A stretch of 64,000 nucleotides of DNA from Bathynomus jamesi (lineage: Eukaryota > Arthropoda > Malacostraca > Isopoda > Cirolanidae): the NCBI GenBank assembly GCA_023014485.1, contig JAJOZX010001080.1:496001-560000 (forward strand), given 5' to 3'. The notes below the pieces were generated by a model. It was not told the origin of the DNA. It worked only from the letters and a program-made list of their open reading frames with translations, and searched no databases. Below are positions 24,759 to 37,895 of this stretch, one piece after another (the stretch's first letter is position 1; every line of letters begins with the position of its first letter). Made by a program: the position numbers and the translations under genes.

Positions 24759-27690
24759 TGATGTACTTTATCTCGACTTTGAGAAAGTCTTTGATAAGGT
24801 ACCTCACCGCCGGCTAATGGCCGAAGTCCGCGCGTTGGGTATCGGTGGGGAAGTAGGTAGGTGGATTGAAAACTGGTTGAAGAATAGGCGGCAGAGGGTT
24901 GTAATTAAAAGGGCTAGTTCGAGTTGGGCCTCTTTCACTAGCGTGGTTCTTCAGGGTTCCGTTTTGGGGCCACTGTTGTTTATCATTTACATAAATGATA
25001 TCGACGGTGGCATCGTCAGTAGGATCGCCAAATTCGCTGATGACACGAAGCTTGGGGCCAATGTTGGGACGCCAGAGGCGATCGAACAACTGCGTGCGGA
25101 CCTACGTAGGATAGGAGTGTGGTCCGAAAAATGGCAAATGCCGTTTAACTTGGGCAAATGCAAGGTGATGCACATTGGCTACGCCAATCCCAAGTCGGAC
25201 TACTTGATGTTGGGGAGTAATATCGAGGCCACTGATTTGGAAAAGGACTTGGGTGTGCTTAGCAGCGACCTTAAATTTACCAAACAGTGCGTAGAGGTGG
25301 AAAAGAAAGCCCAGAAGTTGTTGGGTTATATCAGAAGGCAATTTCAATTTCGGAACAAGGAGATTGTGCTCTCTCTGTACAATTCTCTGGTTCGGCCGCA
25401 CCTGGAGTATGCTGTGCACTTCTGGTCGCCCACCCTCAGGAATGATATTGAGAGGCTGGAGCGAGTGCAGGGGAGGGCCACAAAGTTAATCCCTTCCGTT
25501 AGGCATATGGGCTACAATCGACGCTTACGCGCCCTGAACTTGTTTTCGCTGGAAACTCGGAGGCTGCACGGTCAACTCATCGAGGTTTTTCAGCTCTTAC
25601 GCGGGTTCAACGATGTCGATTTTAGAAGCATGTTTAGTTTAAATGATAACCCAACTCGCAACAATGGTTGGAAGTTGGATTTGAAACGGTTTAAGACTAG
25701 TGTGTGTGGGAATTACTTTACGTATAAGATCTGTGGCACGTGGAACAGGTTACCTTCAGAAGATCTGTGGCACGTGGAACAGGTTACCTTCAGAAGTTGA
25801 TTGTAAAAAATTTGACCAGAAATTTTTTTATTATTTTTTTTATTATTAATAATTAGTTTTTCAACCAATTATGACTTCTTTATGGATTTTAAAATTTATG
25901 GTGTTTTACAAAGATTTTATATGACAACTTTTTTTCTACGATAATAATAATATTTTAAGATTGATGACATTTTTAAAGAACAGTAGCTAATGCCACGCGT
26001 ATTTTATATCCCGACGAAGGGGTAACTATAGCAAAAAGAGAAATTCGGCCTCTCACCCTTCTACTGCCAAATTAATTTCTTCGTCAAATTAGAATGCATG
26101 TGACCTCTCATCGATAGAATCAGTTTGGAGTCCTCCAAGGCGAGATTTGAAAACCTGCATAGAATGTTATCTTCTCTTGCAGGGCATGCGTGTGTACCAT
26201 GTATTCGGATTCCTGTGGGTGACGCAATTCGTCGTTGCCTGTCAATGCGTTGCGATTGCCGGAGCGGTCGCCACCTGGTACTTCGCGAGGTAAGTCAGTT
26301 AGGAAAGTCATAAAAGGTATAAACGTCATGTCCGGTAAGAAGTCATCTCAGTCAGCTATGATAATCGTACCTAGATACAGCCAACTTCCGTAACTGTGTG
26401 TGCAGAACTTCGTTTCCCTACGAGTGAAGACACCGAGATTAGGGGTTTGAATTCCGATGATGCTGGTAATAATTCAGGAGAGTCGGCGAAATGGATCGCA
26501 TTACTTGGCCTGAGCGCTGTGCCAGTTTCTGTCCCTCCCCTCTCTTGATTACCACATCTAAACACACCTAAGATTATATTTACTTGGAATGAATCTTTTT
26601 CCAAAACATTCCACGTGAAATTAAGCCAAATTCCAATTAAACAATCTTTTAAGTTTAACCTAAAACAAATTTATTTTCAGTTAAAATCTATTGAGTTTAA
26701 TTTTAACAAAACCGAGAAATAATTTTGAATAAAGTACTTCATTAATCTAAAATCCAAATTAAATAAGAGGATTTTTTTTTTTTTTTTAGATGTCTGAAAC
26801 CCCCATACCCTATACCCCAATCAAAAAAAGGTTTACAATACCAACATAAATCGTTAAACAAAATAAAATTATTTTACTTAGAATTATTTCCTTTTTACAT
26901 TTCAGGAACAAATCTAGACTTGGATCACCAATTTCGGGTTCCATATTCAGGCTGATACGGTATCATTTAGGCTCTGTAGCTTTTGGTGCTGTTATCATAG
27001 CTATTGTTCAAATGTTACGTTTGATACTCAAGGTAAGATTAGGCGTTTCGGTCTTGTTTTTAAGTCTGGAGGGTACGTATGGAAGTGTCAATGTGGTCAG
27101 GGTATGCCTAGTTTCGAAGAAACTAAGAGTCTCAAATTAAAAGTCAATTACGAATCGGATTAAAGGATTAAAAACATAATAAGTGATTTATTAGAATAAA
27201 AACTTTCGGCCTAAGACGAAAATGGAGGCAAGTCATAAAGGAAAGTGGGACCAAAGTTGGGGAAAGAAGGGATTAGAAAAGGAAATGCCAAAAGAGATTA
27301 GGGAAGACAGTAAGCGGAAACCAGTAAGGGGCACATGAATTAGAAAAATATAACAACTCTTCAATGTTTAGAGGTTTGAATAGCTCAAAACTAGATGACT
27401 TATATAAACTAACAATTGGTATTATAAATATGCACAAATTTATTAATAACAGAAACTATATTTTGCCCATTCACATGGTAATTACCCTGTATTACATAAT
27501 ACAAGACTTTCCAATGATTTCAAACAAAACCAAATTATTTAATGCAAATTATGGGAAATGCTCTATTAAAAAGGAGCAGCCATACGAAACTCCATACTTT
27601 TAGATGTCAGACAGGCACTATCATTAATTTCATTCCCTAAATCACTAAAACAATACATTATTAATTCCTACTAATGCACTCAATGCCCGG

Positions 27691-27733
<43 letters not shown>

Positions 27734-28326
27734 AGAGAGCACCAGGGTCCGGAAGAGGAGGGGGTGCATGAGGTGTCAAAGCATCAAGCCCGGGAAAGGA
27801 AGGGAGTGCATGAAGTGTCAGGGCACCAGGGACCGGGACTCCCGATAGAGAAGGAGTTGATCGGGGGTAAAGGGGCCCGGAGTCAAAAATAGCACCAGGA
27901 CCCGTGATTTTCTTCCCGGGCCTTGAATGCGCTGTATCCCAGCTGCATACAAATTATTTAGAAATTATATAAACACTTACGAATGATATCAACTAAATCA
28001 GGGGTGTTCAAACTTGCGCACGCGGCACATTTGTGCCCGCGAATAGCCCTCAGATTAGGTTTTAGAGATCGGTTAATAGAAAGAATATTGCAATTAAACC
28101 CAGATAATAATATTTTTGGTGTTTTATGTATTTTTTATCATATTTTTTATATGTGCCCGCCTGTGCTCAAGTATTTGGAAAATATGCCCACCTGCGAAAA
28201 AGTTTGAGCACTCCTGAACTAAATGATTGAAATTACACATTATTCATATGCATATTTACACGTATGTATATATTTGTATATGCATGTATGTGCGTTCATA
28301 TACTGTATGTATATGGTATTGTTCAT

Positions 28327-28383
<57 letters not shown>

Positions 28384-28952
28384 GCGCGTGCTAAACTTGG
28401 AAATCTGCATCGGAGACGAACGAACGAAATGATTAAAACAGCTTTTGGAAATGATGCTCTCGGTGTAGCTAACGTCTACAAATGACACAAAAAATTTAAA
28501 AATGGAGAAACATTTGCTCGTACCAGAAATCGAATCTGTTGGACATTTTCATCCGTACGAGAAGTGGAAGGGCGGCCACTGCGTTCCTTGTCTTCAAGCG
28601 ATGTTTTCTTCATTTTTAAACTTTTTGTGCCATTTGTAAACGTTAGCTACACGAGAGCATCATTTCCAAAAGCTGTTTTAATCATTTCGTTCGTCTCCGA
28701 TGCAGATTTTCCAAGTTTGGCACGCGCGTCACTCCATTTCCGAGATTTAGACGTACTGCAAAAACACACCCTCCCTTTAAGAGCTCCAACCAACTACTGC
28801 CTCATGGTAGCAGATTTTGCTTCAGACTGCAGACGCCAGAGGGCAGGAAGACACATATGTAAACGGTTATTTCTTATTTGCATTCATTTGTCCGTAGCAT
28901 TAAAATTATCGATACATTTTGAATTTTGATCACTCCTCGTGTGTGTATATAT

Positions 28953-28991
<39 letters not shown>

Positions 28992-31900
28992 GTCCCATAA
29001 GTCCGGCATCGTAGGAAAAATAATAAAAAAAGGCAAAACAAAAGTTTTTATTTACAGAACGTGCTCAATATGTCCACCATTGTTTTCAATACACAAATTC
29101 AGACGTGATACCCATCAGCAAGCACACGGTGAATGATGTCAGGAGTAATGGTGTTACATGCCCCAATAAGGCGCTGCCGCAAATTGTTCAACACTCCTGA
29201 TTTTCTCTGCGTATACCAGCGCTTTCAAGTGGCCCCAGAGATAAAAATCTAGTGGCGTGAGATCCGGGCTTCTAGCTGGCCATTCCACAGGCCTTCGACG
29301 TCCTATCCAATGACCAGGGAATTGTTGGTACAGGTATTCCCTCACTTGGGTGCTGTAATGTGCAGGAGCGCCGTCTTGCTGGAACCATGTTGAGAAATTT
29401 CCTTCTTCGTTCAAGACACCGGGAAAGGCTTCTTCCTTGAGTATACGTAGGTAGGTGCCTCCAGTGACATGTTCATCGAAAAAGAGGGGGACTATGATGC
29501 GATCCTTCCAAATGCCACACCATACCATCACCCGAGATGCACCTTGTTCCTTTGAAGAGGTATACCAGTGAGGGTTGTTTTGAGACCAGTAGCGGGTGTT
29601 CTGTCGATTTACCTCATCATTTCCATAAAAAACAGCCCCGTCACTGAACAGAATGGTGGACGGGAAATTGGCATCCCGAGCATATTGTTCCGTAGCCCAT
29701 TCACAAAATTCCATCCGCCGGTCGGGATCATCATCTTCGCTTAATTTCTGTAGGATCTGAAGTTTATATGGATGCCATTTGTGAGCCTGAAGAATGCGAT
29801 GGATGCTACTTTTCGACACTCCTGTCTCGGCGGACAATCGCCGAAGAGACTTATTGGGACTTCTGTTAAAATGAGCCAGGATAGTAGTCGCTGTATCATC
29901 GTCAGTGGACCTCCTTGAAGGTCCACTGCGTGGTTTATCTTCTATGGATCCTGTTTGCTTAAACTTTGCAACAAGTCTGCTAACACAATTCTGTGTTATT
30001 GGCTCGCGGTCTGGATGCAGTCTGTTAAATTCAGCAGCGGCCTCTCTTTGACTCCGATTTCCTATGAGTAGAATTATCTGGATTCGTTTCTTCCTTGCTC
30101 ACAGACATTATGGCCTGTAGAAAGAGAAAATATGAATTATGGTTTGTAGAAATAGAAAAATATGAATTTCTCCTATAATGCCGGACTTATGGGACACCCT
30201 GTATATATATGAAAATTATTTCATGAAAGTAACACGTGAATAATATTTATGATGAAAATAACCACGAAGGAAAAAGTAAACACAGAATAGTGCTCAAGCG
30301 CTTTCATCTAATGACATCCTCAGGAACACTGAAATAAATAAGTTCGAGACTATGTCAAAAAAAAAAAAAAAAAAAATAGAAAAATAAAAATTGTAGGAGG
30401 AGCATACAAATTTATAAGGAAAAACCACCAGCACTTTGCCCCTCTTGTCTAAATCCGTTCTGAACGAATTCAAAACAACAGGATCAAGCGAAAAAAGGCC
30501 CTGACTAATGTTAAAATTATTTGTAAGTTGAATAATGGCAGACTCAAGAATATTTCTATTAACACTATTGCTTGAGTGAAACAAAATTGAAGCATTATTC
30601 CAATCAATACAGTGGGATAACTCTGACAAATGGACGAAAAGGGCACTGGACGACTGTCCCGTCCTAACGGAATATTGATGCTTTACGCGCGTGTGCAAAT
30701 CCTTTCCCGTCTGTCCAATGTAAAAGGAATCACATTGTTTACAACCAATTTTATAGATAATGCCTGAATTATTGGTAGGACTATTTTTTTACTGATTTGC
30801 AAACGCTGTTAAACAAAACATTGTAGTCTTTTCCCAATAAAAGATACATAGGCCTCTAATAAATGTAAACTTCACTGTCTGAAATCAAGTGAGTAGTACT
30901 GTGGCATCTGGTTCGGCAGGTAGTCGGATGACATCATAGGTGGGGGTAAAAGATCAGATTGGAATGTCAGAATTAGGTGGATTATTCCGCTTATCAGACG
31001 AGTTTAATCAGCTAATCTGATCATCAGATGTAATATTCGTCCAACCCGCACGCCCACAAAGTGGGTTAGAGGTAAAAATTTAAAAAATATAAATATATTC
31101 ATTTAACTGTATTTATTATTTAATTATATTTATTATTTATATTGTGGCATCAAACGCCCAATACTTATCTACTTTAGGAATACTTCGAGCGTTTACGCAC
31201 TCGTTCATTATACGCCACCCCTTCTTACCCCGCAACCGTACCATGGAACTCGTTTCGCGCCCCCCTTGGCCGCGAACCCACCAGAGGCGAAACCCGATGC
31301 AAACCCGGGCACTCGCAAACTATTTAATATTGTGAAACGTTTTTTTTAATCAATAAAAGTGTACTTTCTGTCTTATCTAAATTTCAGAGGACCATTTTTG
31401 CCCACAACCAAACCGTTTGATATTTTTTTTTTCTATCTATTATAGTTTTGTCTTGAAAAAATGTATTATTTTCAGCGTACATTTAAATTGATTTATACTC
31501 TCAATATTAAAGTAGAGAGAGAGAGAGGACATATTCACATAAGAATACTTTGATTACATTATTTGTCACTGAATGCAAACTCGAACATACTGTAAATGTC
31601 AGTATTCCTTAAATCTGTAGATACGATGCCCTCCTAGGCCAGCCGCGCGCAGGATCGTCTCGCGACTCACGACTGACGACTCGGGTCGTGACTAGTGGCG
31701 TGTGATTTTACATTGATAGAATAGGAGCTCCGCACGCTGCAGCGACCGGGACGCGATTCTAAGGATTCTGATGGCTCCCATTCTGTCAATGTAAAATTAT
31801 ACGCAACTAGAGTCGTCACGACCGAAGTCGTCAGTCGTCAGTCGCGAGACGATTCTGTGTGCGGCCGGCCTTAATGTATTTAATACTGTATGCCTTATGG

Positions 31901-33487
31901 AACGTCTTCTTCTGAATAAAGATAGTTTGTTACGTAATAATAATAAAAAATCTAGATGCATTTATACTGTTGGAAATAGCGTTTGTTAGTCCTCATTTTA
32001 TTAGGTTACCTAGGTTTGGTCAGTTTAAGCTCAGTATGGGTCCCTAACACTGTTCCAGATGCAACGAAATCTTAGTGCTGGTAGAATTTGAATATGATAG
32101 CAGTATCTGGTAAATCAATTTAATTTTACTCCGCTTACGTTATCCTAAGTTATGACCACAGTCTAATATAATTTACCTAGTCTTACCATAATAGTCATTT
32201 CATTGATGAACATTCGTCCAAAAATTGACACGCAGTGCCCTCTGAAGTGAACTATACAAATTACAAAGTTCATTAATCAGTGAAAAGTATTAGGTGGAGG
32301 CGAATGTACGCGCGTTTGGAATGAGTAGTGTGGACGCAAAATGTATGAGTGCAAATGCAATTGCAAATGTTGATCAATATTGAAGAGTGCCACCCCCACC
32401 CCCATTGGTACCAACCCCCAACCCCCTTTGTTGCAAGGCACTCCCCAAAATGTGGGAGGGGGGAATGTTGCAACTTGGAGGCATCCCCCAAGCTGCAATG
32501 AACCTAACCTAAGAGAGAGAAAGGAAGAGAGGAGGGATGTTCGCCTGGCGGGAGCCAAGCGCATGTGAGGTCTTCAGCCGTGCCGCCGCTCTCTTATAGG
32601 GCCCCTAATCAGCCAGGTGGCTTAATCAGCCAGTGCCTCCGGGCATCAGTTGACATTGTGTGCGTCGCGCGTTGGCGGGTTCGAGCCCAGGCCAGGTTTT
32701 TTTTACCCAGGGTGCCCTAATAAGAAAAAATTGGGTTCGCGACCCGGCCTGGCCCTCGCTACCCAGGGTACGCTAATGAACCCCGTAGGTCTAAGGTGGG
32801 TGTAAATCAAATCGTACGGAAAAAAGAACACCCTCGCCAGAAATAAATAAATAAATAAATAAATCGCCGAGCAAAACGGTGGGAAAAAATGCCAGTACCC
32901 CTTATAGCGACATTCGATTATCTCTCTTTCTCGCCCTCTCTCTCCCTCCCTCCCGCCCTCCTTCCCTCCCTCCAGCCCTCTCAAACCCCCTGATGGACAT
33001 AACTATTCTTGTCTTTTCACAACTTGAATAAAAGTCGTGGGCGTAAAGCATTTCGTACGGAAAAAAAGTTCATCTAAAATTCGTGTAAACACTTCCCCGT
33101 TTTAAAGTAGGTCTAAAGTGAGTCTAACACACCCACAAACATTTCATCTTTGAAAAGTTCTTGTCAGAGAACAATTCGTACGGAAAAATAAATAAATAAA
33201 TGAACAGCTCGTACGGAAAACGAAATAAATCGCCGAACAATTCGTACGGGGAGCAGAGGCGGGCCTATATATGCAATTTCCCCAGTTCATTTAAACTCGT
33301 GTAAGCACCTACCCGTTTTAAAGTAGGTCTAAGGCGGGTCTAACACACACACACACACACACACAACAATTCAATGTTAAAACTTTGAACAAAACGGAAA
33401 AATGCCAGGGCCCGTTATAGCAACATACAATTATCTCTTTTTCTCCCTCCTTCCCTCCCTCCAATCCTCTCAAACCCCATCTGATCT

Positions 33488-33532
<45 letters not shown>

Positions 33533-36500
33533 GGTGATCCAGAGAAATGGGACCCAAAAGAAACCCCTGTAACTCTTAAAGTATAAGTCCTTTTATAAAA
33601 TCATACGCATCATTCGAAAGAGGATAGTTACAAGTTTGTACAGGATTGTATAGGTTTTGAAAATACAAGACAAGATAAGATACAAAACAAAATAAAAGTG
33701 TTAGTTAAAACTAACCCTTCAAGATGATTGCATGGACTGTGGAACAGCTGCGTTTCATAACTGAGCAATATTATGAGCATGGAAGAAGTGTAGTTTCAGC
33801 TCAAAGATCTTTCAAGACAAATTTTCAGATGTCAAAATCACCTTCTAAGAGCTGAAACTACACTTCTTCCATGCTCATAATATTGCTCAGTTATGAAACG
33901 CAGCTGTTCCACAGTCCATGCAATCATCTTGAAGGGTTAGTTTTAACTAACACTTTTATTTTGTTTTGTATCTTATCTTGTCTTGTATTGTCAAAACCTA
34001 TACAATCCTGTACAAACTTGTAACTATCCTCTTTCGAATGATGCGTATGATTTTATAAAAGGACTTATACTTTAAGAGTTACAGGGGTTTCTTTTGGGTC
34101 CCATTTCTCTGGATCACCCTTTATATACACACAAGCTCAGATGTCGTACAAGATTCGAGATTACGCTTGCATTTATATCTCACAGAAAGATAAAACCCCC
34201 CCTTCCCCCCCTCCGTCCTTCCCTCCCTTCCTCCATCCCTCTCCCTCGCCCTCTCTCTCTCCGCCTCCCTCCCTCCCGCCCTCCTTCCAACCCTCTCAAA
34301 CCCCCTGATGGACAAAGCTAATATCATCTTTCCACAACAAAATTTGAATACACGTGATAAAAGGCCTTTTCTCTGAACCTCCTCGTTTATCTGACACGAC
34401 GAGATAGTCCACACGTTAACTTAGATACCCTAACCAACCATTTGGTGTGATTAAATAATAATTATTTTAATTCAATTTCACAAAATATATTGAAAATAAA
34501 TATTACATTTCTATATACGCTACCTAACCACACGAAACATCACACGGGGTTGTCCTGAAAAAAATAAACATCGACAATCCGATAACACTAGGCAACAAAG
34601 ATTTTGTTACAGAAGACCAAATAGGTGCTCCTAGCTAATTTCGGTATGCTGATTTCAAATCTATAATTAGATTTTTTCTATCACGTCTAGATTTTGTGTA
34701 AAATGCAAATCACTTTTAGTAAAATTTTCTACCACGTCCAGATTTTGGTTTTAATCGGCTTAATGCCAGTAATATGAAACTTGCTTTTCAAGGTTAAAGC
34801 AATTTTTTTTGCCAACTATATACAAATTCGAACAATTTTGATAAATAAAATTTATCCCGAGTTGGCAACACTGAGTCAAGAGCATAGTAACGGGCAACGG
34901 CCCAACGGTCAGTCGCTACGTGACAGTCAAGCAGAACGGTTGTTGAAGCTCTCTGCTGATGAGCAAGTGACAGGTTGTGGTGACTTGTGTGTTTTTATAG
35001 CATTTGTTTTGTACTACGGTGTGTATTTCTTTTTATTTTGCACATCGTAATAATTACTTTCTACGTTTTTTCAGATATTGTATGGTAATTCAAAATGGCA
35101 TCAAATAGACGTGCTTGTGTAAATCACCCAGACAACTTCTGCTTTGTCTGTGGACAATATACACCTAAGCCACAACGTAGAAACATAACAACAAAGATTA
35201 AACTTGCCTACAAGTGTTATTTTGACTGTAAGTTAGGAAACCAACAGAGGGACTGGGCACCACATATTTGCTGTGCACAGTGCAATGCAATGTTAATAGC
35301 TTGGATGAATGGTAAAAGAAAAGCTATGCCGTTCTCAGTCCCCATGGTTTGGCGTGAGCCGAAAAATCACTTCAATGATTGTTATTTTTGTTTGACAAAG
35401 ATTGCTGGTTTCACAAAGAAAAACAAATCAAAGATCACGTACCCAAACTGCGAATCAGCAATGAAACCAGTACCACATGATGAAACAAATCCACCACCAG
35501 TTCCACCAGCAACGATAACAGACAGCAGTTCATCTGAAGATTCTGCTAGTGATATAGAAACAGGGAAAGATGGCATATATGTTCCAGATGCAAATATTTC
35601 CCCACATTTGTTAAGTCAAGCGGAGTTAAATGACTTAGTGCGCGATTTGGAATTACCAAAAGAAAAGGCAGAGTTGTTTGGTTCAAGACTTCAAGAATTT
35701 AATCTTCTCCAACCAAACACCAAAGTTTCCCATTTCCGCCATCGCCATTTGCAGTTTTCATCATTTTACTTACAGGAAGAAAACGTTTGTTTCTGCCACG
35801 ATATCAGTGGTCTGATGCAAGGGATTGGCTGTCGCTATGATCCAAAAGAATGGAGACTGTTCATTGACTCTAGTAAAGCTAGCCTTAAAGCTGTATTACT
35901 GCACAACGGCAATGAAAAACCTTCAATACCTGTAGCACATGCCACTGGCCTTAATGAGACTTATGAATCGATGAAACTGCTGCTAAGACTCATCAAATAT
36001 AAGGACCACACATGGAATATTTGTGGCGACCTTAAAGTTGTGTCATTACTTCTTGGGTTACAGTTGGGCTACACAAAGCATATGTGCTTTTTGTGTCTAT
36101 GGAACAGCAGAGATGACAAGAACCACTACAAAAAAACATGATTGGCCATCTAGAACTGAACATGTTGTTGGTAAATACAATGTGAAACACCCAGCACTTA
36201 TTGACCCTCAGAAAGTACATCTTCCACCACTTCACATTAAACTTGGCCTTATGAAAAATTTCGTGAAGGGTATGATGGATCATCAAGGTAGTGGTTTCCA
36301 ATATTTAAAGGATAAATTCAAAGGAATATTGACAGATTCTAAGCTAGAAGCTGGAGTTTTCACTGGACCACAGATCCGCAGTGTCATCCACGACTCATCG
36401 TTTCCATCTAACCTAAATGAGAATGAACTAGGGGCATGGACATCTTTCGTTGAAGTTGTCAAAAATTTTCTTGGAAACCACAAAGCTGAAAACCACCGTA

Positions 36501-37276
36501 AACTCGTAGAAAACATGCTTAAATCTTATGAAATAATGGGATGCAGAATGTCTTTGAAAATTCATTTTTTACATTCTCATCTTGACTTCTTCCCGGCCAA
36601 CCTTGGGGCTGTAAGTGACGAGCATGGTGAGCGCTTCCACCAACAGATCTCAGTTATGGAAAACAGATACCAAGGTAATTTCAACCCAAATATGATGGGA
36701 GATTATTGTTGGTTCCTGCAGAAGGAGAGCTCGTCATCCTACAAGCGACAAAGGAAGAGGACACACCAAAGTTTCACTTAAGAACAGGAATTTGCCTTTC
36801 AGTAGTAACAACAAAATACTAACGCGCTTTGGGTGGATGGTTGGGCGCAGGGGTGGTAACTCCGCCAGCGGAATTCCGCTGTCTGTCTTAAGCCAGAATA
36901 AAGGAGGAAAGACATCCCTGTTCACTAATTATTTAAGTATGCTTAACATAAAACGTGGCACGGAAAAGTAGCTTAGACGGCTTTCGTAATAGAAGCGGGT
37001 GAGAAAAAAAATGAAAATAGGGGTTTTCGGTTACACAAAATCTGGACGTGATAGAGAAATTTTGATATCAGATCTGAAATCAGCATCAGCGCTTTAGTAG
37101 GAATCAGTAGTTCACGTGTCTGTAACAAAAAAAAGTTGAAATTTGTTACCTAGTGTAATCAGTCCGAACTTGAAACAGTATAATTAGGATCTTCCACAAA
37201 TATTTTTGATTTTAGTTCGTACAAAGCATGACACTGAGTTGCCATGAAAAGATAAACAACAATTTAGCACACCTAT

Positions 37277-37326
<50 letters not shown>

Positions 37327-37552
37327 CAAAAATTAAATTTAAAGAGGAATTACTTCCTAACTTCGATCAAAACTTTTTATACTTCATAAACTAATGCCTT
37401 AAAATAAGTACGTTTGACTTTAAATTAACTTAAAATTATAAAACGGGCTAAAACTACAAAACGAAGCATGTAATTCTATTATTTACACCCCGCCAAAAAA
37501 ATAATCCCTCACGGATAAATCATTTGTAATTTTTTTCAGAGTAGCACTTAAG

Positions 37553-37595
<43 letters not shown>

Positions 37596-37834
37596 ATCAA
37601 GAAATATTATTAATAGAAATACATAAGCTGAACCAAATAAAACGGGGTAATGCGATGGGGAGTAACGTAGCACTATTTTAAATTTACAACTACACACACA
37701 ACCCCTTCTTTGTTCCAAGGTCGACCATTGACTGAAAGGGTATTTCTACCCAAACAGACGTTTTCACAATGTGACTATTGTTAAATTCGTGGAAGTTTGG
37801 AACCTATTCATCGATAAAGAATTATGATTTGCTG

Positions 37835-37895
<61 letters not shown>

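Larger units (their letters stand above)
24757..25860 (+). mobile_element. CR1/L2-like non-LTR retrotransposon, 5'-truncated
   Basis: The 3' part of a LINE starting mid reverse transcriptase at the edge of a TA tract and ending after the coding frame in AT-rich sequence. No endonuclease or first ORF is present. It lies in the SLC44A intron between exons d and e. Confidence 0.85.

Noticed and set aside
27364..27603. 79-codon open frame in the 31 kb intron
   Set aside because: AT-rich, no recognisable motif, no related sequence in the window.
32678..32688. GGTTCGAGCCC, a match to a tRNA B-box, possibly a tRNA-derived SINE
   Set aside because: A weak A-box-like TGGCTTAATCA lies upstream, but no cloverleaf forms and no SINE tail is clear. 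Kept only as a note on the Polinton left arm.
34121..34414. Open frame of Arg/Glu/Gly-rich protein on the minus strand (also 32703-32984)
   Set aside because: Translation of CT-rich simple sequence.
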